A stretch of DNA of 54,247 bases from Extensimonas perlucida (lineage in GTDB: Bacteria > Pseudomonadota > Gammaproteobacteria > Burkholderiales > Burkholderiaceae_C), in contig NZ_VMYE01000022.1 of NCBI RefSeq assembly GCF_007655255.1, positions 1 through 54,247 on the forward strand, given 5' to 3'. A program made the translations under genes and the position numbers. How positions within the stretch are numbered: position 1 is the first letter of the stretch; each line of letters begins with the position of its first letter. Below are positions 1-9,927 of this stretch, piece by piece. Under the pieces are notes generated by a model. It had not been told where the DNA came from, did no database searches, and saw nothing but the letters and a program-made list of their open reading frames with translations.

Positions 1-1
1 C

Positions 2-94
2 GAGCTCAAGGCGCGCATCTTGAAAGGCATCGATGAAATGAACGCAGCCCCAGTCGTCTTCCGCTGGAAGAAGTTCGATCTGGAACTCGCATGA
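2..94 (+). mobile_element. IS630-family transposase, C-terminal 30 residues (cut by window edge)
   Basis: The window opens inside a reading frame that begins ELKARILKGIDEMNAAP and ends in RWKKFDLELA before a TGA stop. That ending is typical of one branch of IS630/Tc1-like DDE transposases. Only the tail is visible, so catalytic residues cannot be checked. It differs in sequence and orientation from the IS630 fragment at the other end of the window, so the two are separate elements. Confidence 0.7.
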
Positions 95-266
95 TTCGTA
101 AGCATATTAACGGAACGATCTACTAGTCTACTTTTGCTACAGCCACTCAGTGGCTGGGAGGCTAGAGACCTCGTATCACTGTAGGAAACGCCACCCGGTG
201 GCCACCTACTTGCCACGAAGAAAGCCAGCCAAGAGGCAACTTATCCCCCGCCTATCCCCAGAAATG

Positions 267-291
267 AATCAAGGCCCGTAGGGCCTTGATT
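267..291 (-). terminator. Hairpin downstream of tRNA-His
   Basis: An 11-bp perfect inverted repeat (AATCAAGGCCC / GGGCCTTGATT) with a 3-nt loop lies 15 bp beyond the 3' end of the tRNA-His gene. The following U tract on the minus strand is poor (CATTTC), so termination strength is uncertain. Confidence 0.5.
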
Positions 292-305
292 TTGAAGGGA
301 AATTT

Positions 306-381
306 TGGGGTGGCTGATGGGACTCGAACCCACGACGACAGGAATCACAATCCTGGACTCTACCAACTGAGCTACAGCCAC
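306..381 (-). tRNA. tRNA-His (anticodon GTG)
   Basis: A full cloverleaf is readable on the minus strand. The acceptor GTGGCTG pairs with CAGCCAC, the anticodon loop contains GTG between GGATT and ATTCC, and the T arm contains GGTTCGAGTCC. The CCA end is encoded at 308-306. Confidence 0.95.
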
Positions 382-448
382 CGTAGCCGCGCATTATAGC
401 CCGCCGCGGCCGCCATGAGCACATTGCGGCGGCGTTTCCTGCGAATTT

Positions 449-2365
449 TCAGCCTTGCGAGAACGTCTCGGGGCGTGGCGCCTTGATTTGCACCTTGAAT
501 TTTGTCTTGAGCCATTCGTAGTAGGCCATGCCTTCGGCGCTGCCCCACCATTGGGTGAATTGCGCAAGGAGTTGGCGCGCGGCTTGCGCATCGGCTGGCT
601 CGGGCGGTTTGACCGCGTTGATCTTGACGATCGCGTAGCCTTGCGCCCCCAGAGCTACACCGACCCACGCCGGCAAGGATTCGGCACGCGCGCTGAATAT
701 GGCGTCGACGATGGCCTGTGGCTGGTTTTGCGGCTGCTCGCGCGACAGCAGCATGGGTTCGCTTAAACCCGTGGCACCATCGGGCTTGGCTTTCCAGGCG
801 GCAAGGCGGGCCTCCCCTTCCTTGCGAGCGAGTTCGGCCGCCTTGTCGGCGATGTAGCGTTTTTGCACCTGGACGCGCACCTGTTCGAAAGGCAAGGTCT
901 GCGCAGGCGTGTATGTCTGGATGCGGCCCGCAGCGAGCTGGCTCGGGCCGACTTCTATGGCTTCGGTGTTGTGCTTTTTCTCGATCGCGTCCGCAGAGAA
1001 CAAGGCCGCGAGGAACTTGGCATTCGCGAGCGGTCCGCTCGCACCTGCGGCAGGAGTGCGGCTCAGGCCCGTGGCAGTCTGTATCTTGAGCTTGAGTTTG
1101 TCGGCCACCGCTTGCAGGCTGTCGGGTTGTTCATAGACAGTGTTGCTGAAGGTCTCGGCCACTTCGGCGAATTTGCGCTGGGCTTGTTGTTGGCGCAGCT
1201 CGGCTTCCAGCTTGGGGCGCAACTCGTCGAAGCTCGGCACCTTGGAAGGTTTGACGTCGGCAAGCTCGATGATGTGGTAGCCGAAGTCGGACTCGACGAC
1301 GCCACTGATCTCGCCTTTTTTCAGCGCGAAGACAGCATCTTCAAAGGGTTTGACCATGGCGCCACGCGCGAAATAGCCCAGGTCGCCTCCGTTGGCAGCG
1401 GAGCTCTTGTCGTCGGAATACTTTTTCGCCAGTTCGGCAAAACCCGCCGGGTTTTGGCGCAGCTGGGCGAGCAGTTCCTCGGCGCGGGCCTTGGCTTTGG
1501 CACGCTCGGCTGGCGGTGCGTCCTTGGGCGCCTGGAGCAGGATGTGGCGCGCGCGGCGCTCTTCCTTGCTGCCCAGGCGCGCCAGGTTTTCCTGGTAATA
1601 GCTGCGCAGATCGTCTTCGCTGACGCTGATGCTGGAGGCCACGCTGTCGAGGTCCAGCACCACATACTCCACGCTGGCCTGCTCGGGCTGCTGGAATTGG
1701 CTGGCGTGCGCTTTGTAGTACGCCTGCAAGTCGGCGTCGCTGGGCGTGACGCGGCTGGCGAAATCGGCGGCGTCTAGGTGCGCGATTTGCACTTCGCGGC
1801 GCTGCAGGAGCGCGTCGAGCGCTGGCTTGGCCTGCGCAGGCGTGGCAAAGGCCGATCCCATGACGCCGGCCATCACCTGGTTGACCGAGAGGTCGCGCCG
1901 CACCATGGCCTCGAAGCCCTCGGGCGTCATGCCTTGCGCGCCGACCAGGGCACGGTAGGCGGCGGCGTCCAGGCTGCCATCAGGGCGCTTGAGCGCGGCG
2001 ATCGCGGGGATTTCCTGCAGGCTGCGTGCAAGACGGCTGTCGCTCGTGACCAAGTGCATTTGCTGCGCTGCGGCCTGCAGCACGCGCTCGCGCACAAGGC
2101 GCTCGAGCGTGGCATAGCGCGCTTGCGGCGAGTCGAGCAGCTTGGGGTCTAGCGAGGGGGCCTGCGCGCGGATACGGTCGGTTTCGATCTTGTGCGCGTT
2201 GTCCCAGTCGGCCTGCGTGATGTCGTGGCCATCGACGCGCGCCACCGCGGGGCTTTTTTCGGAAAAGTAGTCGCGGTTGACGCCCACCAACACGAACGAG
2301 GGAATGATCAGCAAGAACAGCAAGAGCATCACGATTTTGGAGTGCTTGCGGATGGCTTCGAGCAT
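449..2365 (-). CDS. ppiD: PpiD-type periplasmic peptidyl-prolyl cis-trans isomerase / chaperone
   Basis: The 638-residue product has one N-terminal membrane anchor (about residues 11-30, a run of Leu, Ile and Val) and a large exported body, the architecture of inner-membrane PpiD foldases. A SurA-N-like chaperone domain follows the anchor. A parvulin (rotamase) domain lies at about residues 268-365, recognisable by [18 protein letters not shown] and FGYHIIEL. It helps outer-membrane and exported proteins fold near the Sec translocon. HU is encoded upstream on the same strand, with tRNA-Val between them; this hupB-ppiD order is common in proteobacteria. Confidence 0.92.
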   Translation of the reverse strand: MLEAIRKHSKIVMLLLFLLIIPSFVLVGVNRDYFSEKSPAVARVDGHDITQADWDNAHKIETDRIRAQAPSLDPKLLDSPQARYATLERLVRERVLQAAAQQMHLVTSDSRLARSLQEIPAIAALKRPDGSLDAAAYRALVGAQGMTPEGFEAMVRRDLSVNQVMAGVMGSAFATPAQAKPALDALLQRREVQIAHLDAADFASRVTPSDADLQAYYKAHASQFQQPEQASVEYVVLDLDSVASSISVSEDDLRSYYQENLARLGSKEERRARHILLQAPKDAPPAERAKAKARAEELLAQLRQNPAGFAELAKKYSDDKSSAANGGDLGYFARGAMVKPFEDAVFALKKGEISGVVESDFGYHIIELADVKPSKVPSFDELRPKLEAELRQQQAQRKFAEVAETFSNTVYEQPDSLQAVADKLKLKIQTATGLSRTPAAGASGPLANAKFLAALFSADAIEKKHNTEAIEVGPSQLAAGRIQTYTPAQTLPFEQVRVQVQKRYIADKAAELARKEGEARLAAWKAKPDGATGLSEPMLLSREQPQNQPQAIVDAIFSARAESLPAWVGVALGAQGYAIVKINAVKPPEPADAQAARQLLAQFTQWWGSAEGMAYYEWLKTKFKVQIKAPRPETFSQG

Positions 2366-2526
2366 GATCGATCTTTCCTGGGGACGCAGCTAAGGAGCAG
2401 TGGGGGGTGTGGGCCGGCGCACTGCGCATCTGCGCCCTGTGCTGTTGGCGTGACGGAGCGGGTGCAAACGAAAGGCGAACCCGTGTTCGCCTTTTGCCTG
2501 AGGTGGGAGAGGACAGGGGGTTGAAG

Positions 2527-2602
2527 TGGTGGGTGCTGACGGGCTCGAACCGCCGACCTACGCCTTGTAAGGGCGCCGCTCTACCAACTGAGCTAAGCAC
2601 CC
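2527..2602 (-). tRNA. tRNA-Val (anticodon TAC)
   Basis: The minus strand reads acceptor GGGTGCT paired with AGCACCC, D arm GCTCAGTTGGTAGAGC, anticodon loop CTTACAA (TAC) and T arm GGTTCGAGCC. The CCA end is encoded. It sits between hupB and ppiD and could be co-transcribed with hupB. Confidence 0.95.
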
Positions 2603-2663
2603 CACTTGAACCTTGAAACCTTGCGCGCCATGCACGCGCGCGCCGGGTGAAGAACCGTGGCAA

Positions 2664-2936
2664 TCAGTTGATGGCGTCCTTCAACGCCTTGCCTGGACGG
2701 AACTTGGGAACCTTGGCGGCTTTGATTTTAATCTCAGCGCCGGTACGCGGATTGCGCCCGATGCGCGCGGCGCGTTTGCCCACGGAAAAGGTGCCGAACC
2801 CGACCAGAGACACCGAGCCGCCCTTTTTCAGGGTTTGTTTGACTGCTTCGATCGCCGACTCGAGCGCACGGGTGGCTTCGGCCTTGGAAATATCGGCATC
2901 GTTGGCGATGTGATCAATCAGTTCGGTTTTGTTCAC
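2664..2936 (-). CDS. hupB: DNA-binding protein HU (beta type)
   Basis: A 90-residue nucleoid protein of exactly the usual HU length. It begins with [10 protein letters not shown] and carries the DNA-arm signature [21 protein letters not shown] near residues 46-66 (split motif; the diagnostic core is GRNPRTG). A longer frame exists upstream, but the GTG at 2936 is preferred. It follows an AGAGG ribosome site by about 7 nt, and the N-terminus then aligns with the family. The protein binds and bends DNA as a dimer. Confidence 0.95.
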   Translation of the reverse strand: MNKTELIDHIANDADISKAEATRALESAIEAVKQTLKKGGSVSLVGFGTFSVGKRAARIGRNPRTGAEIKIKAAKVPKFRPGKALKDAIN

Positions 2937-3222
2937 GAAAAACCTCTTGCAGAAGATGGGAGAAATGTCCTGTAGCTGGGGAAGCGCCCGGGGCTCGCAC
3001 AAAGTGTCTTGCGCCACCGGGAAACCGCCCAGACCATCCGGCAGCGCTTACCGGTATTGGATTAAAGCCAGCGATCCACCCAGTGTCAATAAGCAGCCGC
3101 TGGCCCGGCTTCACGACCATCGCTCAGGCTTGGGGCGCGATTTTAGTCGCATTTACGGCGGCAAAACGCTGCGGCGGCTCGGCCCGCCGCGGGGCCGCGC
3201 ATGGGCAAACCCGGATTGACAC

Positions 3223-4326
3223 TCAAGCCAAACCACCGTCAGCAAGCTGCTCGGCAATCGCACGACCCAGGTCTTGCGTGCGGTCCTGGCCGCCGAGGTC
3301 GGGGGTGCGCGGGCCGCCGCTGCGCGGGTCGAGCACGGCCTCGATGGCGGCGAGGATGGCGTCGTGCGCGGCGCGGTAGCCGAGAAAGTCGAGCATCAGC
3401 GCGCCGCTCCAGATCTGCCCGATCGGGTTTGCGATGCCCTTGCCCGCGATGTCGGGCGCCGAGCCGTGCACGGGCTCGAACAGCGAGGGCGCGGCGCGCG
3501 TGGGGTTGAGGTTGGCGCTGGGCGCGATGCCTATGGTGCCGGTGCAGGCCGGCCCGAGGTCGGAGAGGATGTCGCCAAACAGGTTGCTCGCCACGACGAC
3601 GTCGAAAAAGTCGGGCCGCTGCACGAAGTGCGCGGTCAGGATGTCGATGTGGAATTTGTCCACGCGCACCTCAGGGTAGGCCTTGGCCATTTCGGCCACG
3701 CGCTCGTCCCAGTAGGGCATGGTGATGGCGATGCCGTTGGACTTGGTGGCGCTGGTCAGGTGCTTTTTCGGGCGCGACTGCGCGAGCTCGAACGCATAGC
3801 GCAACACGCGATCGACGCCGAAGCGGCTCATCACGGTCTCCTGCATGACGATTTCGCGCTCGGTGCCCTCGAACATGCGCCCGCCTATGCTCGAGTATTC
3901 GCCCTCGGTGTTTTCGCGCACGATGAGCATGTCGATCTCGCCCGGCAGCCGCGCGCTGCCGTCGCGGCGCACCACGGGGGCGGTGATGCCGGGCATGAGG
4001 CGCGCGGGGCGCAGGTTGACGTATTGGTCGAACTCGCGCCGAAACAACAGCAGCGAGCCCCACAGCGAGATGTGGTCGGGAATCTTCTCGGGCCAGCCCA
4101 CGGCGCCGAAGTAGATCGCTTCGTGGCCGCCGATTTGCTCCTTCCAGTCAGTGGGCAGCATCTGGCCGTGCTTTTCGTAATAGTCCCAGCTAGCAAAATC
4201 GAAATGGTCCAGGCGCAGATCGATGCCGAACTTGCGCGCCGCCACGTCGAGCACGCGCAGCCCTTCGGGCATGACTTCTTTGCCTATGCCGTCGCCGGCG
4301 ATCACGGCAATGCGATGGGTGGGCAT
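3223..4326 (-). CDS. ttuC: Tartrate dehydrogenase/decarboxylase or D-malate dehydrogenase
   Basis: A 367-residue member of the isocitrate/isopropylmalate dehydrogenase family: N-terminal [12 protein letters not shown], substrate-binding [10 protein letters not shown], catalytic Lys/Asp region [11 protein letters not shown] and [13 protein letters not shown], and cofactor site [14 protein letters not shown]. The R-E-N-T-E-G-E-Y stretch and overall length favour the TtuC/DmlA branch over leucine biosynthesis LeuB. The reaction would be NAD-dependent oxidative decarboxylation of D-malate, tartrate or related hydroxyacids. Exact substrate preference cannot be read from sequence. It lies upstream of pgsA on the opposite side of a short repeat and is probably transcribed separately. 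Confidence 0.85.
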   Translation of the reverse strand: MPTHRIAVIAGDGIGKEVMPEGLRVLDVAARKFGIDLRLDHFDFASWDYYEKHGQMLPTDWKEQIGGHEAIYFGAVGWPEKIPDHISLWGSLLLFRREFDQYVNLRPARLMPGITAPVVRRDGSARLPGEIDMLIVRENTEGEYSSIGGRMFEGTEREIVMQETVMSRFGVDRVLRYAFELAQSRPKKHLTSATKSNGIAITMPYWDERVAEMAKAYPEVRVDKFHIDILTAHFVQRPDFFDVVVASNLFGDILSDLGPACTGTIGIAPSANLNPTRAAPSLFEPVHGSAPDIAGKGIANPIGQIWSGALMLDFLGYRAAHDAILAAIEAVLDPRSGGPRTPDLGGQDRTQDLGRAIAEQLADGGLA

Positions 4327-4335
4327 GGATACTCC

Positions 4336-4388
4336 TTGAAAGATAGCTGCTTGTGCAGAACAAATAAGCGCAAACGCGCGAAAAGGCT
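4336..4388. repeat. AT-richer interspersed repeat (family C), intergenic copy
   Basis: Contains GATAGCTGCTTGTGC followed by AATAAGCGC and an AAAAGGC end, matching other family C copies in the window. It lies between the start of ttuC and the end of pgsA. Confidence 0.55.
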
Positions 4389-4395
4389 TGAACCC

Positions 4396-4962
4396 TTAGC
4401 GCACGCGCGCGCGGATTTCGGGCAGGGCTTTTTGCAGGTAATGGACCATGGACCAGACCGTGAGCACGACTGCAAGCCACAGCAGCCAGTGGCCCCATAC
4501 GCGCGTGTCCAGGCCGCCGGGCAGCGTGCCGTCGTAGAGCAGGAACGGCAGCGCGACCATCTGCACGGCCGTCTTGACCTTGCCCAGCATGTGCACGGCC
4601 ACGCTCTTGCTCGCGCCGATTTGCGCCATCCACTCGCGCAGCGCCGAGATGGCGATCTCGCGCCCGATGATGATGAGCGCGGCGAAAACGTCGGCGCGCT
4701 GCAGATGCACGAGCACGAGCAGCGAGGCGCAAACCAGGAATTTGTCCGCCACCGGATCGAGAAACGCCCCAAACGCCGACACCTGCCCCAATTTGCGCGC
4801 GAGGTAGCCGTCCAGCCAGTCGGTGATGGCGAACACGATGAACAGCACGGTGGCGATGAGATTGCGCGTGGCCGGCTCGATGGGCACGTAAAAAACCCCC
4901 ACGATCAAGGGAATCGCGACGATGCGCGTCCAGGTCATGAGGGTGGGCATGGTCCAGAACAT
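4396..4962 (-). CDS. pgsA: CDP-diacylglycerol--glycerol-3-phosphate 3-phosphatidyltransferase
   Basis: A 188-residue inner-membrane enzyme that makes phosphatidylglycerophosphate, the committed step to phosphatidylglycerol and cardiolipin. It shows the CDP-alcohol phosphatidyltransferase motif D-G-x2-A-R-x8-G-x3-D-x3-D as DGYLARKLG...GAFLDPVAD near residues 37-60, with several hydrophobic helices. The frame is open for a further 150 codons upstream, but the ATG at 4962 (MFWTMPTLMTWTR) is the family start. It is 91 bp downstream of uvrC on the same strand, the classic uvrC-pgsA order. Confidence 0.93.
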   Translation of the reverse strand: MFWTMPTLMTWTRIVAIPLIVGVFYVPIEPATRNLIATVLFIVFAITDWLDGYLARKLGQVSAFGAFLDPVADKFLVCASLLVLVHLQRADVFAALIIIGREIAISALREWMAQIGASKSVAVHMLGKVKTAVQMVALPFLLYDGTLPGGLDTRVWGHWLLWLAVVLTVWSMVHYLQKALPEIRARVR

Positions 4963-5053
4963 GGCGCCGATTGTGGCATGGCACCATGGCCGCCGCAGCC
5001 TGCCCGGGGCCGCATCTGCGTGCGTCAGGCATGGCGGGTTCGTGCGCGCCTTC

Positions 5054-7150
5054 TCAGCGCAGCGCGTGGTAAATCGTTTCGGCCAGCGCGCGCGAGATCC
5101 CCTCGACGGTGCAAAGGTCTGCGACGCTGGCCTCGGCCACACCGCGCACGCCGCCGAAGCGCTGCAGCAGGCGCGCACGTTTTTTCGGGCCCACGCCGGG
5201 GATTTCTTCGAGCCGGCCGCCACCCACGCGCACCTTGGCGCGCGCGGCGCGCATGCCGGTGATGGCGAAGCGGTGCGCCTCGTCGCGGATTTGCGCGACC
5301 AGCAGCAGCGCCGCCGAATCGTGCCCGAGCGCCACTTTCTCGCGCCCGTCGGCAAACACCAGTTCTTCGAGGCCAACCTTGCGGCCCTCGCCCTTTTCGA
5401 CGCCGACGATGCGCGCAATGTCGAGCCCCAGCGCCGTGAACACCTCGCGCGCGACGCCGACCTGGCCCTTGCCGCCGTCGATCAGCACCAGATCGGGCAG
5501 GCGTGCGCGGGATTTTCCGGGCGCCCCGCCCTGCCCCGCCTCCACGGCGGGCGCGCCCGCAGCGCCTTCTGCCGATGCTTGCGCTGCCGCGCGCATGGCC
5601 TCGGCGAGCTTGCCGTAGCGACGCTGCAGCACCTGGCGCATGGCGGCGTAGTCGTCGCCGCCAGTGATGCCTTCGATGCGGTAGCGCCGGTATTCGCTGG
5701 GCTGCATCTTGTGGTGCTGGAACACCACGCACGAAGCCTGCGTGGCCTCGCCCGCGGTGTGCGAAATGTCGAAGCATTCGATCGTGAGCGCGTCGAGGTC
5801 TTCCGCGGTGAGGTCCAGCGCCTCGGCGAGCGCGCGCGTGCGCGCCTGCTGCGAGCCTTCTTCGGCGAGCAGGCGCGCGAGCTGCAGGTCGGCGTTTTTT
5901 TGCGCCATTTCGAGCCAGACGCGGCGCTGCTCGCGTGGCTGGTGCACGGCGTGCACGCGCGTGCCGCTTTGCTCAGCCAGCGCCTGCAAGAGCTGCGCCG
6001 AGATGGGTTCGCTGGTCACGAGCACGGGCGGCACGGGCACGCCCAGGTAGTGCTGGGCGATGAAGGCTTCGAGCACCTGCGCCTCGATGGTGTGTGCGGC
6101 CTGCTGCGCCGCGCCGCCCTGCCCTGGCGCAGCGGCCTGCGCCGTGGCTTCGGTGACATCTGCATCCTCCGCGGACTCCACGGCTTCCGTCGATTCCCAC
6201 AGCGCCGCGGCATCTTCGACATGCTGGGGAAAGTAGGCGCGGTCGCCGAGGTGGCGGCCGCCGCGCACCATGGCCAGGTTCACGCAGGCGCGCCCGCCCT
6301 GCACGCGCACGGCGAGGATGTCCACGTCCTGGTCGGGCGCCGTTTCCACGGCCTGCTGGTGCAGCACGCGCGCCAGGGCCGTGATCTGGTTGCGCAGTTC
6401 GGCGGCCTGTTCGAATTCGAGCTTGTCGGCGTGCGCGAGCATGCGCGCTTCGAGTTCTTGCAGCAATTGCTGCGTCTGGCCGCGCAGCAGCGCCTCGGCG
6501 TGCTGCACGTCCTGCGCGTAGGCCGCGGGCGTGATCGCGCCCACGCAGGGGCCCGAGCAGCGCTTGATCTGGTAGAGCAGGCAGGGCCGCGTGCGGTTGG
6601 CAAACACCGTGTCTTCACAGGTGCGCAGGCGAAACACCTTTTGCAGCAGCTGGATCGTCTCTTTCACGGCCCAGCCGTTCGGGTAGGGGCCGAAGTAGCG
6701 GTGCTTTTTGTCGATGGCGCCGCGGTAGTACGCGAGGCGCGGAAACTGCTGCTCGGGCGCCTGCGCCGGCGCGTCCGCACCTGCCGCAGCCGCCTCGCGC
6801 GCCACGCCCGTGAGCTGCAAAAAAGGGTAGCTCTTGTCGTCGCGAAACAGGATGTTGTAGCGCGGGTGCTGCGTCTTGATGAGGTTGTTTTCGAGCAGCA
6901 GCGCCTCGGCCTCGGAGCGCACCACGGTCGTCTCCATGCGGGCGATCTTGCCCACCATGTGGCCGATGCGCGTGCCGTCGTGGCTGCGGCTGAAGTAGCT
7001 CGTGACGCGATTTTTCAGGTTGCGCGCCTTGCCCACGTAGAGCAGCGCGCCGCCCGCGTCGAAGTAGCGGTACACGCCCGGCAACTCGGGCAGCGCGGCG
7101 GCCTGGCTTTGCAGCTGGGCAAACAGTTCTTCGGCAGGCGTGGCTGACAT
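5054..7150 (-). CDS. uvrC: Excinuclease ABC subunit C
   Basis: A 698-residue nucleotide-excision repair nuclease that makes both incisions around a lesion with UvrB. Visible in order: GIY-YIG endonuclease domain (GVYRYF...[14 protein letters not shown], residues about 24-60), a UVR/UvrB-binding segment around 210-260, the C-terminal RNase H-like catalytic half ([23 protein letters not shown], about 410-580), and tandem helix-hairpin-helix motifs ([13 protein letters not shown]) at the end. An Ala/Glu-rich stretch around 300-350 is longer than in many homologues. A (GCAGTG)5 tract lies just upstream of the start. Confidence 0.95.
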   Translation of the reverse strand: MSATPAEELFAQLQSQAAALPELPGVYRYFDAGGALLYVGKARNLKNRVTSYFSRSHDGTRIGHMVGKIARMETTVVRSEAEALLLENNLIKTQHPRYNILFRDDKSYPFLQLTGVAREAAAAGADAPAQAPEQQFPRLAYYRGAIDKKHRYFGPYPNGWAVKETIQLLQKVFRLRTCEDTVFANRTRPCLLYQIKRCSGPCVGAITPAAYAQDVQHAEALLRGQTQQLLQELEARMLAHADKLEFEQAAELRNQITALARVLHQQAVETAPDQDVDILAVRVQGGRACVNLAMVRGGRHLGDRAYFPQHVEDAAALWESTEAVESAEDADVTEATAQAAAPGQGGAAQQAAHTIEAQVLEAFIAQHYLGVPVPPVLVTSEPISAQLLQALAEQSGTRVHAVHQPREQRRVWLEMAQKNADLQLARLLAEEGSQQARTRALAEALDLTAEDLDALTIECFDISHTAGEATQASCVVFQHHKMQPSEYRRYRIEGITGGDDYAAMRQVLQRRYGKLAEAMRAAAQASAEGAAGAPAVEAGQGGAPGKSRARLPDLVLIDGGKGQVGVAREVFTALGLDIARIVGVEKGEGRKVGLEELVFADGREKVALGHDSAALLLVAQIRDEAHRFAITGMRAARAKVRVGGGRLEEIPGVGPKKRARLLQRFGGVRGVAEASVADLCTVEGISRALAETIYHALR

Positions 7151-7160
7151 GAAAGGTCAA

Positions 7161-7190
7161 GCAGTGGCAGTGGCAGTGGCAGTGGCAGTG
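7161..7190. repeat. Hexanucleotide tandem repeat (GCAGTG)5 upstream of uvrC
   Basis: Five perfect copies of GCAGTG occupy the 52-bp gap between ygiQ and uvrC, ending 10 bp before the uvrC ATG on the minus strand. No good Shine-Dalgarno sequence is visible between the repeat and the start codon. Confidence 0.85.
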
Positions 7191-7202
7191 GCGCCAGGCA
7201 CG

Positions 7203-9671
7203 TCAGGGCTTGCCGCGGCGCGGCGCACGCGCGCTCTTGAATGGGCTCTTGCGGGCATCGTCCGAGTTCTTTTGCGAACTCCCCTGCGCGCGCGGCGGCA
7301 GCCCCGTATGTTGGGTCAAAATGCGCCCATGTGCAGGAACAGACTGCGCTAGCAGCTTCTTTTTCGGGAGCGCATTCGATGCCGACGCCGGGGCCTGCGC
7401 CCCAGCACCCGGCGGCGTCGAATTTTTGCGCCGCGCGCTCTGGTAGCCGCCTTCGGTGGCGGGCTGCCAGGTCGGGATCAGGTGCTGCTTGCCGTTGCCT
7501 ATCAGGTCGGCGCGGCCCATCTCCTTGAGCGCCTCGCGCAAGAGTGGCCAGTTGTTCGGGTCGTGCCAGCGCAAAAAGGCTTTGTGCAGACGGCGGCGGC
7601 GCTCGCCCTTCACGGTATCGACGCGCTCGGCGCGGGCGTCGCGATGCACGCCTTTGAGCGTGTTGAGCCCCGTGTGGTACATGGCCGTGGCGCTGGCCAT
7701 GGGGCTGGGGTAGAACGCCTGCACCTGGTCGGCGCGAAAGCCGTTTTTCTTGAGCCACAGCGCCAAGTTGAGCATATCCTCGTCGGTGGTGCCGGGGTGC
7801 GCGGCGATGAAGTACGGGATCAGGTACTGCTCTTTGCCGGCCTCGCGGCTGTATTGGTCAAAGAGCTGCTTGAAGCGGTCGTAGCTGCCCATGCCGGGCT
7901 TCATCATCTTGGACAGCGGCCCCGGCTCGGTGTGCTCGGGCGCGATCTTGAGGTAGCCGCCCACATGGTGCTGCACGAGCTCCTTCACGTATTCGGGCGA
8001 ACGCACCGCCAGGTCGTAACGCAGGCCCGAGCCGATCAGCACTTTCTTGATGCCCGGCAGCTGGCGCGCGCGGCGGTAGATGCGGATCAGCGGGCCGTGG
8101 TCGGTACCGAGGTTCTGGCAGATGTCAGGATAGACGCAGCTCGGCTTGCGGCACGCGGCCTCGATCTCTGGGCTCTTGCAGCCCAGGCGGTACATGTTGG
8201 CCGTGGGCCCGCCCAGGTCGGAGATGGTGCCGGTAAAGCCCTGCACCTTGTCGCGCACCTCTTCGATCTCGTGGATGATCGAATCTTCCGAGCGGCTTTG
8301 GATGATGCGCCCCTCGTGCTCGGTGATGCTGCAAAAGGTGCAGCCGCCAAAGCAGCCGCGCATGATGTTGACGGAAAAGCGGATCATCTCCCACGCGGGG
8401 ATTTTGCTTGCACCATCAAAGCGCCCGCGCTCGTCGGCGTAGGCCGGGTGCGGGCTGCGCGCGTAGGGCAGGCCGAACACCCAGTCCATCTCGGCCGTGG
8501 TGAGCGGAATCGGCGGCGGGTTGATCCACACGTCGCGCGCCGTGGCGCCCTCGCCGTGCGCCTGCACCAAGGCGCGCGCGTTGCCGGGGTTGGTTTCGAG
8601 GTGCAGCACGCGGCTGGCGTGCGCGTAGAGCACGGGGTCGGCCTTGACCTGCTCGTAGCTGGGCAGGCGGATCACGCAGCGCTCACGCGGCACTGCGGAC
8701 TGGGCGCGCGGCACGAAGCGCAGGGGCTGCTCCTGGGTTTCAGTGTCAAATCGGCCTCTAGCGCTTGCTGTATCAGCATTAGCGGCTATATTTTCAGAAG
8801 CATCTGCACCCTGCTCCTTCTCTGAATCCTGCAGCGCCGCGCAAGAAGCCCCTTGCAGCGCCGCCTGCTCGGCCGTGGTCAGGTAAGGATTCAGGTGCGC
8901 GTCGATACGGCCGGGCTGATCGACCTCGGTCGAGTCGATCTCGAACCAGCCGGGCTCGCCTGCAAGGGCCGACTGGCGGCGCACGAAGGCCGTGCCGCGC
9001 ACGTCGGTGATGCGCTCCACGGGCTCGCGCCGCGCCAGGCGGTGCGCCACCTCGACCAGCGCGCGCTCGGCGTTGCCGTACAACAGCAGGTCGCACTTGC
9101 TGTCCACGACGATGGAGCGGCGTACCTTGTCGCTCCAATAATCGTAGTGCGCGATGCGCCGCAGGCTGCCTTCTATGCCGCCCAGGATGATGGGCACGTC
9201 TTTGTACGCCTCGCGGCAGCGCTGGCTATAGACGATGGCCGCGCGGTCGGGCCGCCGGCCCGCGACGTTGCCCGGCGTGTAGGCGTCGTCGCTGCGGATT
9301 TTGCGATCGGCCGTGTAGCGGTTGATCATCGAATCCATGTTGCCCGCCGTCACGCCCCAAAACAGATTGGGCCGCCCGAGCACTTTGAACGGCTCGCAGC
9401 TATGCCAATCGGGCTGCGCGATGATGCCCACGCGAAAGCCCTGCGCCTCGAGCACGCGCCCGATCACGGCCATGCCAAAGCTCGGGTGATCGACGTAGGC
9501 GTCGCCCGTCACCAGGATCACGTCGCACGAATCCCAGCCGAGCGCGTCCATCTCGGCCCGGCTCATGGGCAGAAAAGGCGCGGTGCCAAAGCGCTTGGCC
9601 CAGTACGGCTTGTAGCTGGTCAGCGGCTTGGCCGGGCGCGGGAAAAAGGAGACGTCGATGGGCGCGTTCAT
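7203..9671 (-). CDS. ygiQ: YgiQ-family radical SAM protein
   Basis: An 822-residue radical SAM protein (UPF0313). The CxxxCxxC cluster motif is visible as [10 protein letters not shown] near residue 445, with downstream blocks [15 protein letters not shown] and [14 protein letters not shown] typical of the family. The ATG at 9671 ([17 protein letters not shown]) is chosen over a longer frame because the N-terminal family sequence starts there. About residues 275-315 contain a low-complexity insertion encoded by an AT-richer repeat, which explains why the protein is longer than usual. The C-terminus is a variable basic tail. The biochemical role of YgiQ is not established. Confidence 0.9.
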   Translation of the reverse strand: MNAPIDVSFFPRPAKPLTSYKPYWAKRFGTAPFLPMSRAEMDALGWDSCDVILVTGDAYVDHPSFGMAVIGRVLEAQGFRVGIIAQPDWHSCEPFKVLGRPNLFWGVTAGNMDSMINRYTADRKIRSDDAYTPGNVAGRRPDRAAIVYSQRCREAYKDVPIILGGIEGSLRRIAHYDYWSDKVRRSIVVDSKCDLLLYGNAERALVEVAHRLARREPVERITDVRGTAFVRRQSALAGEPGWFEIDSTEVDQPGRIDAHLNPYLTTAEQAALQGASCAALQDSEKEQGADASENIAANADTASARGRFDTETQEQPLRFVPRAQSAVPRERCVIRLPSYEQVKADPVLYAHASRVLHLETNPGNARALVQAHGEGATARDVWINPPPIPLTTAEMDWVFGLPYARSPHPAYADERGRFDGASKIPAWEMIRFSVNIMRGCFGGCTFCSITEHEGRIIQSRSEDSIIHEIEEVRDKVQGFTGTISDLGGPTANMYRLGCKSPEIEAACRKPSCVYPDICQNLGTDHGPLIRIYRRARQLPGIKKVLIGSGLRYDLAVRSPEYVKELVQHHVGGYLKIAPEHTEPGPLSKMMKPGMGSYDRFKQLFDQYSREAGKEQYLIPYFIAAHPGTTDEDMLNLALWLKKNGFRADQVQAFYPSPMASATAMYHTGLNTLKGVHRDARAERVDTVKGERRRRLHKAFLRWHDPNNWPLLREALKEMGRADLIGNGKQHLIPTWQPATEGGYQSARRKNSTPPGAGAQAPASASNALPKKKLLAQSVPAHGRILTQHTGLPPRAQGSSQKNSDDARKSPFKSARAPRRGKP
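8742..8800. repeat. Family C repeat, in frame inside ygiQ
   Basis: On the minus strand it reads CTGAAAATATAGCCGCTAAT, then GCAAGCGCTAGAGGCC and ATTTGACACTG, the same order of blocks as the other family C copies. It is translated as part of YgiQ (segment [15 protein letters not shown]) without breaking the frame. Confidence 0.7.
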
Positions 9672-9927
9672 GGGGGCAAGATGGGGACGGCGGGGCTGCG
9701 GGCAATGGCGGCGCGGGCCACTGCACGCGCGCAAAAAGCGCGCCGCGCACGCAGCCGCTGCGGCGCAGAGGGCGCGAGTGTAAGGTTTTGCCCCTGCCCA
9801 CGGCGCGGCTGTGGGCTTGCGCGCCCGCCGGGGCCCATCCCTGCTGCCGTCCGCGCGCAAGCATGCCGCCCCCAGCGCATGCAACCCGCTCGGCGCCACG
9901 CTGCCGCTGCGGCTACCATCGCCCGCC

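Noticed and set aside
2937-3017. Longer HU reading frame starting at 3017
   Set aside because: The extra 27 residues have no family match and no ribosome site; the GTG at 2936 gives the standard 90-residue protein.
4963-5418. PgsA extension overlapping uvrC
   Set aside because: It is the shadow of uvrC in another frame; PgsA homologues start at MFWTMPTLMTW.
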